The notes: generated from the letters alone by a model not told the origin. A DNA stretch of 64,000 nucleotides from Linyphia triangularis (GCA_963978545.1 OZ021723.1:2170001-2234000), one strand, 5' to 3'. Shown: positions 1 through 11,899, counted from the first letter of the stretch. Translations and numbers: made by a program.

Positions 1-924
1 TTTTAGAACAGTTACATTGCAAGGCTTATATTTAGTACACTAGTTTAACAAAATATACATGAGGAACAAAAGAAAAAATAAATGTATATACCAGTAACTT
101 ATTATTTAAAGAAGTTGTTATTGATTTTTGTAACTTTTTAATAAAACATTTTTTTTTAAATGAGTCTACCTGTTCTAAATTATTTAAAGCACATGAGGAG
201 CATTGTCCTGCTATATTAGGAAATGTTACAGGGTTTCATCTAAAAAAAAATGGTTTAAAGTGCAAATTTCTTTCGTCTTAAGCGGGATTTCATTATGTGA
301 AATTTCATGTTAAATGAGTAAATTGACATTAAGTTTCATCATATGGAGAACTGCTTTACTTTAAGTTAAAATCGATATTGTGTTAAGCGATTTTGCTTTA
401 ATGGTGTTTGACTATATATAAATTTACTTTATGTGTGTGGGATCTAGCATTGCTTGAAGTCTCATAGTAAATACAGATAAAATGTAATGAATTGTAACAT
501 ACTAATATGCTATGAAGTGTCTTTTTTTTATCACTCTGTGTCAATTATCTTTGCATAAAATCTAATAGAACCGTTATCCCATTAACCACATAAATATTTA
601 AATATTCAGTAACATTTTCTCTTCAAAGTATGGTTTCCCTTTTAAACAGATAATTGATATCTTACCTTCAAATGCTTTTGATACAAAATGCAGCTTATAA
701 TATTTTATAGAAACTACCAACATCTGTTTAACTATTAAAAAATTAAATTGTGCAGAGTTCTGAAAATAAGGCTAAAATTTAGCTTATTTTCTTGGGATTC
801 ACAATTCTTCCCATTTATGTAGCTGTATATCTACGTTATATTATTTAATAAATAATAGGTGTTTTATACATTGTAATTTCTAAAGATAGAATATAATTGA
901 ATAAACTTTATAGATGCTGGTATA
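1..924. other. AT-rich non-coding flank
   Basis: No coding sequence is recognisable on either strand. The stretch holds a decayed pogo-like MITE fragment (listed separately) and otherwise AT-rich sequence. It could be part of an intron of the plus-strand gene whose terminal exon lies at 5037, but no upstream exon was found. Confidence 0.4.
232..412. repeat. Decayed pogo/Tigger-like MITE fragment
   Basis: The right edge reads GGTGTTTGACTA followed by TATATA. This matches the inverted end of the better preserved MITE at 5629-5799. The interior shares phrases with that copy, including TTTCATGTTAAATGA. The left edge is degraded and placed only approximately. Confidence 0.35.
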
Positions 925-3283
925 CAGTGGCGGCTGGTGCAGGGGGGCCTGGGCCCCCCACTTTTTTGGACCCTGGCCCCACTTACATATATGCTTGTTA
1001 ATATTGTTTTGTTGTGGGTTTTTTTTAATATTTAAAAAAAAAAAAAAAGCTTAAAATTTATTTATTCTGTCATTAGACATTAACTATTGTGAAGAGAGCA
1101 GGGAGCTCTTGCAACAAACTCGAAAAAATGTTAATCACTCACAATCATTACTGCAAAAAAGCGACCCTTCTCTTAAAGATGCTAGTTTTCCTGGGGACAA
1201 AATGACCCCTTCTTCGGACGACCTTGAATATGAAACCAATAGGGCATATAAGGTTGCGACTTTCACGTGACATCCTGTTTTGCCAAAGCATAAATACAAA
1301 ATTTCTAAAACATCCCTGATCGCTCTGCTCTGGGGTAGACTTCTCTGTAAAGGAATGGCCATTTTTTGTAGAGACAGCGATTGCACGTTGGTCCTCTAGT
1401 ATGACGGTGCGAAAAAAGTGGCTACTATAAATATCCATTGCATTCATTTTCGCTCTTTGTTTTTCAAAATGTAAGAGTAAGATTTTCTCTGCAAATTGTT
1501 TTTATTTAGATATTTACTTTTTTCCCGAAAAATGTTTGAGTATTTAAATGTCGTCCATATGATCGGAAGAAGTGATTTGTCTCACATTAATATTTGATAT
1601 CCTATTAAATTATTAACGTAACTTACAATCCTCAAGGGAACAAGGGAAGAATTTCTATACAGAGAATAAAAAATTTTCTTCTCTAAATAAGTGGCTCCAC
1701 TAGAACTAAGCCATCGTATAACGCTGTGTTAAAGTTAAAAGATAAACGTTACAATTACAGAATTTTCAACCTCTCCCTCTCACCCAAATAATATGTAAAA
1801 TGTAGATAAATCAAACCTAGTTACTGTTGCCAGAAAAAAATTTAATGAGCATTTAGTAAAGAATCTGAGTCATGAACCTACACCCTTTAAAAAGCAAAAT
1901 CATACAAGCAATTTGAAATTGTCAAATAAAATTTGTGAGATGTTTATTCCTAACTCAGGTAGGATCCAATTCTCAAAATAAATTCTGAATTAAATAAAAT
2001 ATTAAAATTTGAAGCGAGTTCCATGTTAGCTCAACTTCTTTTCAAAATATCAAGAATCATGGTAAAACACCTATTTTTAACTGTCGCTATGTCAAAACTC
2101 ATTGACCAGAGGCAATATATTCAATTCACATGTGAAACGTCGTCGAATCAAGCCCCATCGGATGTTTTGCAGGTTGGTTTCAATGTAAGTAGACATCTCA
2201 AATTTGAGATGCATATGCAATGCATTTTTCAAGTAATTATTCATCCTCAAATCAAGTAATTATTCATTTTTTCATGAATTTAAATTGAAACTGTTGAACT
2301 GGTCAATATAACAATACCTTTGACTTTGGTTGCAAATTTATAAATATTGCACATTCTAAGTTAATGGCATTTCTCATTAGTTCTACTGTTAAGCCAAAAT
2401 TATTTTGCATGAATTGATTCATGAAATATCATTGACTTGAATATTAGGAGCAATACCGATGTCTTTAAAATGATTTATTTAAATTATTTTAAAACATTAT
2501 AAAATTATTTATTTAAGTATTTACTCTGAAGTTACGAAAAGTGAAATTGTTGCTGTCGGCATTTTATTTTCTTGGTTTTTTTTTTTTTTTTCCTATGATT
2601 CGTGTAATATTTGATGAAAAATTTCCCCTGTGATTTCTACAGAATTTTTAACCAAGGTTTTGACTTTATTTATTTTATAACTCTTCCCTAACTCTTTGTT
2701 TTCTTTTTCTTAAATACAGAATAGAAATTGAGTGACATCGATTTTCATACTTTCACTTATTTTTTTGTGACAGTGGCAAGGGGGTGCAGATCGCATACAA
2801 AAGGGTGCAAAGCGCAAAGCGGCTAAAACTTCAAACCAGGAATTTTCAACCGTGAATGAGTGTCGGATTTCTTACGGAACAATTTATAAATAGATATGCC
2901 GTAATTTTACATTCAATTGAATAATTTGAAGCCTGTACTTTACTTTTTTGCCTAGGAATTCTTTGCTTCATTTTTAATTTTCAAAAGCAAAAGGTGCAAG
3001 TGCATTCATTTTACCCTTCCTGACGTCGTCCATTCTCAAACGAAACGTCGTGCAATTTTTGTAATAATAATTCCTTTTATTGCAATATTTACGATATCAG
3101 TATGCTTAGATAATTTAACTGTTTAATAATCTTGTAGTTTTGTTTTCCCATATATATTTAAGTAACATTTACAAAATTACTTGAAATTCATGTGCCTTGA
3201 TATTTGCATGCCCCCCCCCCCCCTCATGACATGCAATTGTTAATTTGGGCCCCCTCACTTTTAATACCCATGAGCCGCCACTG
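925..3283. mobile_element. hAT-type DNA transposon, decayed (2.36 kb)
   Basis: The two ends are inverted copies starting CAGTGGCGGCT, followed inward on both sides by G/C-rich blocks containing GGGGGCC. The element is flanked by a perfect 8-bp direct repeat, CTGGTATA, at 917-924 and 3284-3291. The 8-bp duplication and a CAGTGGCGG-type terminus are hallmarks of the hAT superfamily. I found no transposase frame of useful length inside, so this is either non-autonomous or heavily decayed. It lies upstream of the plus-strand terminal exon at 5037 and may be intronic. Confidence 0.8.
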
Positions 3284-3605
3284 CTGGTATAGCCACTATT
3301 CCACTAACAATACCTGTGTCACTACCCCAGTCTCTATTCTTGTTGCTAGACTAAACTCATAAAATAAACGTTCTAATCTTCTCTTTCAGTTCACATCCTC
3401 ACCTATTCAGTTTTGGGGATAGATTATGACATTTTGAATGTAGAATCATATAGCCCGTCATGAGGGGAAATGGTATTTGAAATTTGAAATTTTTGGAAAA
3501 ACAAAATAAGTTGAATATCATTACTATCAATAGATAACTGTCTAGAAATATAAAATAACATATTGTGATCAATATTAGGACTTGTTAACAATGTTGTTTT
3601 TTTAA
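3284..3605. other. No feature seen
   Basis: Short AT-rich spacer between the hAT duplication and the next dispersed repeat. Nothing is recognised in it. Confidence 0.4.
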
Positions 3606-4313
3606 CTAGTGGTGTGGAACGTCGCACAACTTTCAATTACACTATAATACTGACATGGATTTGTGTCATTTAAAGATTTTATATTTTCATTTTGAAAAAT
3701 TGCCAGTTTTGCAATAATTCTTATACGAGTCTTTTAAAAAAAAAAAAAACTTTGCCAAATTAGGGATTTTAGCGATATTCTTTTCGATAAACCTTATATT
3801 ATCCTTTACTATAAGTGAAACAGCGGAGAGAAAATGAAATGATCGTTGATGATGAGGTATGCTCAAGGAAAGAGAACTCTGTGTTGAAAGCATTCGTTTT
3901 TCAACTTTTTATGCCATAAAAGCATTTTTAAGGGAATTTTGGAGGTGGGGACGTTTAGAACACCTTAAGAGGCACTACCACATCGATTTTAAACAAAATC
4001 GTTGGAGTCGTTTTTTAGCAATTACTGAAAAGCATGATTTTTTCAATGACAGGCATGTGCAATTGTGCCATCATCAGTGTGCCATCAACCCTCACACCAA
4101 ATTTGAACATCGTAGGTCAATTTTTTCGAGAGTTATGCTGACCACACACACACAAAAGACAGACATTTTTTCTAGATACTTTTCTGAAATCAGGATGCTC
4201 CGAAACATGGAGAAATGCAAAAAAAAATTCGATTTTTTTTTTTTTTTTCTTTTTTTCAAATTTAAATCCTATACTTTTATTACCCTATGTATACATATAG
4301 GTAATTGAAAGTA
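3606..4313 (-). repeat. Helentron-like dispersed repeat, copy 1
   Basis: About 708 bp. The left edge reads CTAGTGGTGTGGAACGTCGC and continues into an ACTTTCAATTACAC block. The right edge is the family near-palindrome built around CCTATGTATACATATAGG and ends GTAATTGAAAGTA. The interior carries the family blocks (an AACACCTTAAGAGGC phrase, a CGTAGGTCAA phrase) and poly-T. The strand is given so that the CTAG end is the 3' end. Assignment to Helentron-type elements is inference; membership in the dispersed family is seen directly. Confidence 0.65.
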
Positions 4314-5036
4314 AAAAAGATTGGTATAGATTGCTTAACAAGAAACCCTGAATTGGTGACGTAGGGGAAAGTTGCCAAAATGTTAATTTACTAAACACAG
4401 ATTAAATTTTGTTTTATATACATGTGGAGCACATGCACATTATTAACCTGATGCTATGTATTTCCAAGTAATCATGCTCGTGATCTCACTTTAGGTCAGC
4501 AAACCCATCTATATTTATGTAAATTATACCCTATCGACATTTATGTAATTTTATCAGTTCGAAAGCATACACCATAATCTTCTCAATTTTGTAAAGTGAA
4601 AGAAATGCCATGAGTATGCATATGCACAGTTAAGTTTTTTTCTATATAATTGAAAACTAGTTTCATTCAAGAATTATAATGTTTCTTTTTTGTCATTGCT
4701 ACACCTAAACGAAAAGGGAAGGACTATTGAGGATTGCAGGAGAGCCTACACTCCATCTGCAATCACGCAAATTGAATGTTGTGGTAACGTCATTGCAAAT
4801 CATCATTATTTTTCTACTTATTAAAAAAGTTGCCTGACTTCACCCCTGTAGTTTTGTTAGTACTCAAGTACTGATGGTTTTCACAATCCAACTTGTTGTT
4901 TTGACACTTTTGTTTACCATTATCAGTTTCTCTTTTTCAAATTAAATAAAAACATTACCATGCAAAAAAAAATATTATACTAAAAAAAATATTAAACTCT
5001 TTTATAACATACTGTTTTGATACTTTTTTTTTTTAG
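4314..5036 (+). other. Probable intron preceding the 5037 exon
   Basis: No coding signal. It ends in a long pyrimidine run and AG at 5035-5036, a good splice acceptor. The start of the intron was not located. Confidence 0.45.
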
Positions 5037-5291
5037 TTGAGTGAAAAGGATGACTATGTCTATCACCCCCCAACACAAGTTCCAATTGATCCTCCTTACA
5101 AGGAAGCTGTCAGTTTGAAACGTCAGAATAAACTGGCAAAACCTCAAGTACAGATATCACATTTGACCTCTGAATTACAATCTGATCGCAGCACAGAGTC
5201 CTGCATGAGTGAACAGTGTTTTGAAGATAACACTAAACAACCAGATCAACCAGAATCATCGACTTTAAACAAATTAAAGTTATCAGATTGA
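5037..5291 (+). CDS. Terminal coding exon of an unrecognised gene
   Basis: Eighty-four codons plus a stop follow a strong acceptor (polypyrimidine run and TTTTAG at 5031-5036). The frame opens at the first exon base, so the exon enters in phase 0. It begins with Leu-Ser-Glu-Lys rather than a start Met, so this is a partial gene. The product end is hydrophilic, with a proline-rich stretch (VYHPPTQVPIDPPYKEA), a basic segment and then a Ser/Thr/Gln/Glu-rich tail, which suggests a disordered C terminus. I do not recognise the family. AATAAA follows 41 bases after the stop, as expected of a real 3' end. Upstream exons must lie across the 3.6-kb repeat and hAT insertion or outside the window. The gene converges with the minus-strand gene ending at 6302. 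Confidence 0.6.
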   Translation: MSEKDDYVYHPPTQVPIDPPYKEAVSLKRQNKLAKPQVQISHLTSELQSDRSTESCMSEQCFEDNTKQPDQPESSTLNKLKLSD

Positions 5292-5331
5292 ATGATAGGT
5301 TATGCTATGCTAATTGAATAAGTATATTTTA

Positions 5332-5337
5332 AATAAA
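5332..5337 (+). promoter_or_regulatory. Polyadenylation signal AATAAA
   Basis: Canonical hexamer 41 nt after the stop codon of the 5037-5291 exon, in a suitable AT-rich 3' UTR context. Confidence 0.55.
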
Positions 5338-5628
5338 GTGTATTTTATAGTTACTTAGTACATTCTTCTTTATTTGACTTCATTATAAAGTTAAGAGGAG
5401 TTGTCGACTTTCATGATCTACTAAGTGTGTTGAAAACAAGCATAAAAATGTTGCTTAAAAATTTTCTTCTACATATGAAATTGAATAAGTCAGGATTTGT
5501 AAAGTACCTAATGGGGGAAAGGTTGCATTGTGTACTTTTTTTAGCATTTGCTAATTTGAACTAAGCCTGTGATTTCAAGCTTAAATTAATGTCATTATCT
5601 CCAACAAATACTGGGCTTTATTTAACAG

Positions 5629-5799
5629 CAGTCAAACCCCATTAACGCAAAGTTGATAGGACCGCCAAAATTTTTTGTGTTAACTAAATTTAGTGTTAAA
5701 CAAATTATTGTTAAGTTTCAAGTAAGTACAGATAACTGCTTTTACTTCGCTTTAGACGGATTTCATGTTAAATGATTTTGTGTGAACGAGGTTTAACTG
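5629..5799. mobile_element. Pogo/Tigger-like MITE (171 bp)
   Basis: The ends are imperfect inverted repeats, CAGTCAAACCCCATTAACG on the left and the complement of CGAGGTTTAACTG on the right. A TA follows the right end, as expected for Tc1/mariner-pogo targets; the left TA is mutated. It has no coding capacity. A related fragment lies at about 232-412. Confidence 0.55.
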
Positions 5800-6277
5800 T
5801 ATTTAGATTTATGATAAGCAGATAGGGTATTAAAGACAAATATATGGGGGCCAAAATATGAACTTGATTTCAGTTAAACTATTTAAAACAGTGGCTAAAT
5901 ATTAAATGAATTAATTTACCTGACATGACAGCCCCTATCAAGGGAAATTTTAATGTTTTCATTTTTTATACAGCCAATATTATATTGGGGGGGGGGGGGT
6001 ACTGCCACAAGATGTAATGATTAAGACTTAAAACCATAAACTGATTTATTTACCATCTAAAGTGATAGTAAAAAAAAAATTAAAACTAAGTAACTTATTA
6101 TTATCTCTCCCCCCCCCCCCCCTTTCCATTAATCATACTTTCCGAAAATTCAGAAGGGATTTTGGGGTTTTTTCTATGTAATAAGGTTTCGAAATATGAT
6201 ATTTACGGGCTCGCAACTTGCTATTGAATACTTGCTGATATTTGTTGACAGATTACACAAAATAATACTCAATACTA
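5800..6277. other. Intergenic spacer with G and C homopolymers
   Basis: Lies between the two convergent genes. It contains a run of G near 5990 and a run of C near 6108, each 10 or more bases. No gene is seen. Confidence 0.45.
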
Positions 6278-6283
6278 TTTATT
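6278..6283 (-). promoter_or_regulatory. Polyadenylation signal AATAAA (minus strand)
   Basis: TTTATT on the plus strand reads AATAAA on the minus strand, about 19 nt after the stop of the minus-strand exon ending at 6302. Confidence 0.45.
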
Positions 6284-6301
6284 AATAAATTTCATTACAA
6301 A

Positions 6302-6540
6302 TTATAAAATGCTTATGAATTTACATATAAAGTAACATATTAGTCTTAATTTAACAAGAGTATAAGATACATTTTGTACAGAATCATATTGTAAATAAAA
6401 GGTTGTACATAATAAAATAAACACAAGTTCAATCGATGAAACTGTAGCTGAATTATCAGAGAAAGCACTTGTTCCCTGAAAATGTCTGTTAAATGGTTTC
6501 TTGCGAACTTGATAAAGTTTTATTTCACGCCAAGATCCAA
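6302..6540 (-). CDS. Terminal exon of an unrecognised minus-strand gene
   Basis: On the minus strand the acceptor is TGTATTTTTCAG (AG at 6542-6541) and the exon starts at 6540. Two bases complete a codon left open by the exon at 7092-7301. Then come 78 codons and a stop, so the phases fit exactly. The encoded segment begins GSWREIKLYQVRKK and is followed by a Ser/Thr-rich piece. The last 45 residues are hydrophobic and aromatic and could hold a membrane-spanning or buried helix. An AATAAA follows closely. No family is recognised. The last part could instead be an intron-retained extension, because cryptic GT sites occur in it. Confidence 0.5.
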
Positions 6541-7091
6541 CTGAAAAATACATTCCTTATCAATATTATTCCTTATTATAGCAGAAAAATTTGGTTTCAA
6601 ATATCCAAAGACGACTCGAATTAAATGTTTCTGAAGTAATTAAATTTTATTTTAAACTCAAAAGTACTGTTCCATTGACAATAACTTGATAAATATTTAG
6701 CCTATCTTAGCAGAATATTTAGTTTCTGTCTATATAAAGTCAAAGTGTAGTAGGGAATACATGTAAATATATGAAAAATAGAAAATCAATATCTTTTAGT
6801 TGAATATTTAATTTATTATTGTTATTAAATTATTGTTAGTATAAGTTACTTTTCCGTGTTTTAATTTTTTCCCGCACAGAGGTGCATAAGTTGATTATTA
6901 TATAACTAAAATAGCCAGAAGTGTAAGATTTATTTACTTATTTCTTCAGTTGTGATAAAAACTTTTTTAATTTCTCTGAAAGATGCTCATGTAACACCTT
7001 CCATTAGAAAGTTGCTTTTAAAAGATATCATTTTTATCTGGTTAGAAAGTCGATTGTCCACTTTTTCACTTGGGAAAAAAAAATACTTTAC

Positions 7092-7301
7092 CTCCTTTCA
7101 TAAGTACAGGGTTCGAAATGTGTTCTTTCTTCTGGTGTGTTGCATTGTTTTGTTTCCAGGAAGCTGTTATTTTGAACCAAATGGCCAGAGATTTTGTTGT
7201 AAATTCTGATTCTATTTCTGTGGTTAACTCTGGGAAATTCGCACCCTGTTTTCCAAGCATATCCTCTAATTTCTTGATTTCTTCTGTTGTTGTCTTCTCT
7301 A
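7092..7301 (-). CDS. Internal exon of the same minus-strand gene
   Basis: The exon ends AAAGGAG|GTAAAG, a good donor at 7091-7090. The 550-bp intron that follows runs to a TTTTTCAG acceptor at 6541, and the reading phase is preserved across it. The chosen start follows a CATCTAG acceptor at 7303-7302. The open frame continues a few codons upstream, so an earlier start is possible. The 69 codons encode a charged, probably helical segment (VEKTTTEEIKKLEDMLGKQ) followed by a mixed region ending PVLMKG. No stop interrupts the frame. The family is not recognised, and upstream exons were not found before the satellite at 7.65 kb. Confidence 0.5.
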
Positions 7302-7342
7302 CTAGATGTTGTAATTGAATAAAATAAAAATATATTTAAGAT

Positions 7343-7379
<37 letters not shown>

Positions 7380-7654
7380 CAAATTAAATTAAAATTTAGA
7401 TAATTTTGGAATTAATATTATGTAGTAATTAAGATCTCGATTGTTTACATTGATCATTTTCCAAATTAAATAGATTTTAATGCTAAAAATAGATTTTTTA
7501 AGCTAGCTTTAAAAATATTTGATGCCAAAAACTTTATTTTTTGGGAAAAATTCTAATGATATAAGTTTAGGGTAATATTTTATCTTTTAAATAAAGACTA
7601 CTTTTATATTAACTAAATCATAAAATGCAGTAGTATACACATATGCAGTAGGGT
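7302..7654. other. AT-rich spacer with a TA microsatellite
   Basis: Contains an alternating TA tract of about 30 bases around 7347-7377. Nothing else is seen. Confidence 0.5.
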
Positions 7655-8340
7655 GGGTTGAAAATGGCCAAAAAAAATTTTTTTTTAAATCGTTTTGGGA
7701 ATAGTGCGGAATGCCTAATAGGTCAATTAGAACACACACAAAATTTCGTCAATTTTGTTCAATATCTAGCCGCGCCCCTCTGGCACTGAAAATGTTAAAA
7801 GTGACAAAAAAATGCACCTTTTAGCCATTTTTTGGAAAAATTTAGAATTTTTTTTAAAAAAAACCAGCATTGGTATAGCATAGAATAGTTGCCTAATGTA
7901 TCAGTTGGAACACACTTTTTGAAATGCCTAGTAGCTAGATATTGAGCAACACTGATGACACTATTATGTGGTTTCTAAGTGACCCATTCAAAGTACGCTG
8001 CTTTTCATCCGTATTTTTAAACTTTTACTGAAAGGGGCGCGCCTAGATTACGATCAAAATGGACGAAATTTTTTGTGTATTCTAACTGACCCATTATGTA
8101 ACCATTCCGTGTTATACAAATGCTGGTTTTTTAAAAAATTTAAGTGATCGTTCAAAAAATGGCTTAAAAGTGCGTTTTTTGTATGTTATGGTCATTTTTG
8201 ATGCCAGAAGGACGCGGCTAGATATTGAACAAAATTGACGAAATTTTGTGTGTTTCAACCGACCCGTTAGGCAACTTTTCCACGCTATGTCAAGACCGAT
8301 TTAAAAAAAAAAAAAAAAAAAAAAATGTTCCATCCTAACT
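7655..8340. repeat. 178-bp satellite array, left block
   Basis: Units carry a marker phrase GGGGCGCGGCTAGATATTGA followed by a segment ending in CCATTAGGCAACT. In the plus orientation, markers at about 8035 and 8212 are 177 bp apart. The first part (about 7700-7960) carries the same marker in the opposite orientation, so the block contains an orientation switch. It ends in a long poly-A near 8305. Confidence 0.65.
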
Positions 8341-8391
8341 TCCAGTCTTAGGATTTTGTGACATTTAGACACTTTTTTGCTTATATCATGA

Positions 8392-8746
8392 CAAGTTGGG
8401 GCCCAAGGCCCGGGCACTTTTAGGGGCCCCTTCATCAAATGCGAGATTTATTGGAAATGAGCTTGACTCGTTATTAAATGAATTAACATTAAATATAAAA
8501 AAGGTTGATAGATTAATGTCAACATATTGTCTTCTTAAACTTTTTTTATAATAAATGAAACAAATTTCAAATAACCAAATTTATAAATCAAAACAGGTAA
8601 AACTTTGTAATGTAGCATTGCATTTCACGATCACAATGTATAGCAATTTTCGTGACAACATCTGCATCATTATTCACAACTTCAAAGCCGACATTTGCTG
8701 ATCTCGCAATAAATTTGTCAAGACTTCCTTTCGATATTTCTTCGAG

Positions 8747-8778
<32 letters not shown>

Positions 8779-9004
8779 GCTTTTAAATGATGGTTTGATG
8801 TATTTGAATAAATACACTCTGGGATACTAAAGACGGTTCAAGATCAATACAAAATTATTTTTATGTAAAAATACTTTTATACAGATTGTAAAAGATATTC
8901 ACAAAAAGAATGAAAAGTTATAGGTTTACAGCCAATTTCGGGTCCCCCTAAAATCATGGGCCCAAGGCCCAGGCCTTGTGGGCCTAGGCTATGATCAGGG
9001 CCTG
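8392..9004 (-). mobile_element. Decayed hAT-like insertion inside the satellite
   Basis: G/C-rich inverted ends (GGGGCCCAAGGCCCGGGC on the left, and GGGCCCAAGGCCCAGGCC with GGGCCTAGGC near the right) interrupt the 178-bp satellite. The minus strand of 8585-8755 reads as a damaged frame containing KGSLDKFI, similar to the N-terminal region of hAT transposases. No clean target duplication was found, so the ends are approximate. The ends resemble those of the element at 55207-56022. Confidence 0.4.
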
Positions 9005-9670
9005 AGAGGGGCGCGTCTAAATATTGAGCAAAACGGACCAAATATCTTGTATGTTCTAACTGACACATTAGGCAACTATTCTATGCTATATCAGTGCCAT
9101 TTTTTAAAAATAATTTCTAAAAATTTCTAAAAAATGGCTTAAAAGTGCATTTTTTGTGTGCTTTTGGACATATTCAATGCCAGAGGGGCGCGACTAAAAA
9201 TTGAACAAAATGGACGACATTTTTTGTGGGTTTTAACTGACCCATTAGGTAACTTTTCCACGCTATTCCAAGACCGATTTCGAAAAAACATTTTTTTTTA
9301 TCCCTCCTAACGTGGAATCTGTTACGATTTTGCGACATTTAGGCACATTTTTGTTCCAAGCAAGAGGGGCGCAGCTAAATATTGAGCAAAATGGACGAAA
9401 TTTTGTGTGTGTTCCAACTGATACATTAGGCAACTATTCTATGCTATACCAATGCTGGTTTTTAAAAATAATTTACAAAATTTTCCAAAAAATGGCTTGA
9501 AAGTGCATTTTTTTTTTGTCACTTTTTACATTTTCAATGCAGAGGAGCGCGGCTAGATATTGAGCAAACTTGAAGAAATATTGTGTTTGTTCTAATTGAC
9601 CCATTAGGCAACTTTTCCGTGCTATTTCCAAACCGATTTCGAAATTATTTTTTTTTTGGCCATCCCTAAT
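9005..9670 (+). repeat. 178-bp satellite array, right block
   Basis: Marker phrases GAGGGGCGCG or close variants occur at about 9006, 9184, 9363 and 9541, a spacing of 177-180 bp. Units share TGAGCAAAATGGACGAAAT and CCATTAGGCAACTTTTCC. No coding function is seen. Confidence 0.75.
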
Positions 9671-9885
9671 ATGCAGTCTTTTACCTTTCAATTGACTACT
9701 TTTAAAAAGAAGGTCATTGGCCTTTCTTTTATAAAATGAAATAAAAGTTTTATTTCATATTTTCAAGGACAAGGGTAACGTTTAAAACTTTGTTTCAAGC
9801 AAACATGTTTTTTTCCTTCATACCTTCAATTACGACTGCCTTTTTCTACTAAATTAACTAACATAGCCAGACAGCAAGGTAGAAC

Positions 9886-11107
9886 CAGGCCCGTAGCCAG
9901 CCAAAGTTTGTAGGACGGGCAAAAATTTTCCCAGGTGGGGCAGAAATATAAATTGTTTAATTGGTTTTCAATTAATTTTTACAATTGATTACACGTAAAA
10001 GAGTATTTATCAGAACACTTTATGAAGTACATATACAAAAAAAATATTTAAAAAAAAGAAACATTATTAATGTATTTTTGATGTAATGTTATTTTTTTAA
10101 ATTCTTTTAAAGACTACACCAGAAAAATTTTTGATAAAAACATAACTTTTAATTAAACAATTTTTAAAGTATATTTAATACAATTCTATTCCTTTAAAAT
10201 ATTCTATGCTTGTCCATCTCTTAATTTTTCACACATTTCAACTTAAGAATATCTACTTTAAAAATAATTACAAATATAAAAATTAGTACAAAAGTTACTT
10301 TTACATAAAAAAAAATTTTAACATAAAAAGTTTTTCGAAGTTCCGTTTTTACATTTCTATTTAAAAATATATATTGTTAAACAAATTACATTTTCCTATC
10401 ATTGGACTTGCGGAACAGCTACATAACTCTTTAACAAACTTGTCATTTAAGAAATTCTTTCAGCATTAAAAAAGTTATTTACATTTTTATATAAAAACTA
10501 TATCTCTAAAAATATATATATATACATTTCTAATAGAATTGCATTTTCCTTTATTTTCTCTTATCATTTTCAATACTCTGAAAAATTTATCAGAAACTAT
10601 TATAATATAAAAACCCCTTTTCTGTTTCTTTGCATATATTATAAATTATAATATAAAATAATAGAAATTCATTTTCCTATTCTTGGTCTTATATTAAACA
10701 TTTTGAAACTTTTTAAAATACATAGCATAAAAAAATCTAAAATAAAATGATAAATGTTAGTATAATTGCAATTTCCTATCTTTACACATATTAAACAATT
10801 TCAAAACTCTATCTCTACTTCAAATGCCAAAAACACTAGATTTGCCATCCTTTCGTGGCCCATTGACATTCTTTGGGGACGATTTATGGCAGTGAAAGTG
10901 GAAAAGGTAGATTCGCAAGTTGCTGTGCTACAACCGAAGGTATCTACAACAGCAAAAAGTTCGTTTCTATTCAATCATAGATATAAAGATTTACAAGTAA
11001 AAACAAATGAATTACTTTTTTATTTTACTTTAAAAAATTTCAGGGCGGGCGAAAATTTTTCCAGGTCGGGCAATGCCCGACCTCGCCCCTCTCTGGCTAC
11101 AGGCCTG
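9886..11107. mobile_element. Non-autonomous hAT element (1.22 kb)
   Basis: The ends are inverted copies, CAGGCCCGTAGCCAG on the left and the complement CAGGCCTGTAGCCAG on the right, each followed by a block containing GGGC. A perfect 8-bp duplication GGTAGAAC lies at 9878-9885 and 11108-11115. The interior is AT-rich with several loosely spaced ATTTTCCTAT-type phrases and no credible transposase. Confidence 0.85.
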
Positions 11108-11292
11108 GGTAGAACCCTTGAGTTTCTCATTGTTCCCAATATTTTCTTTAATTTGGAGAAATTATAAAGAACAAACTTGCGCACCATAAAAATTCCATAG
11201 TAAACTTAAAGCTTTTAATTGAACATATTATTTTTACATATAATATAATGTTCTTATTTTATCATATCAAACAACTATAATTTATTGCAACA

Positions 11293-11600
11293 CTAGCTGT
11301 GTGGTCCCACGTTACAAAGACCTGTCATTGGTGTATAGGTCCCAGATTTTAGAGCTTTGCAAAAAGGCTAGCTGAAAGGTTCATTGCTATACAAAAGCCC
11401 AATTTAAAAGCTAAAACTACTTGTGTTGAAAATGACACAGCTGTAGCCTTGTTAGAAGTTGCTTTGTAAATTTTTTTAATTAAAATTTTAGCATTCTGTT
11501 TTTCAAAAGTCCAAACAGAAGATCGCAAAGCTACTTTTATGTTGAAATTTTCAGTCTTTTAGGTCTATTTTAAGTAACTTTCTATAAAGGGACACTTTTT
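11293..11600 (+). repeat. Isolated copy of the 25.5-kb repeat family
   Basis: Begins ACTAGCTGTGTGG, then a TTGGTGTATAGGTCCCAG phrase. It runs into one or two degenerate units of the ~117-bp repeat (AAAACTACTTGTGTTGAAAA, then GCTGTAGCC). The same order occurs at 25503-25826, so this is a dispersed element whose body contains the tandem units. Confidence 0.55.
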
Positions 11601-11899
11601 GTTTGTTTTATTATTATAGATACATCTCTTTTATCACGCAGTTGTCGTAATTGTTTAAAAATTTTACAAATGGAGTTTTCAGACTTTCCCATTTAGTTCT
11701 TGTAATGAGTTTTATATTGACTAGCTTTGGAAACTTTCTCAATCTTTTTTTTTTTTTTTTTTTTTACAAATTTACGTATTGAAATTGTAATGAATAAAAT
11801 ATGTTTAATTAGCTTCATCCACAAATAATTTACAGTTCTTGACAGCTGATTCTTTCCTTAAAAGTTGCTTGTTTTGTATGAAAATGTTTTACATATATT

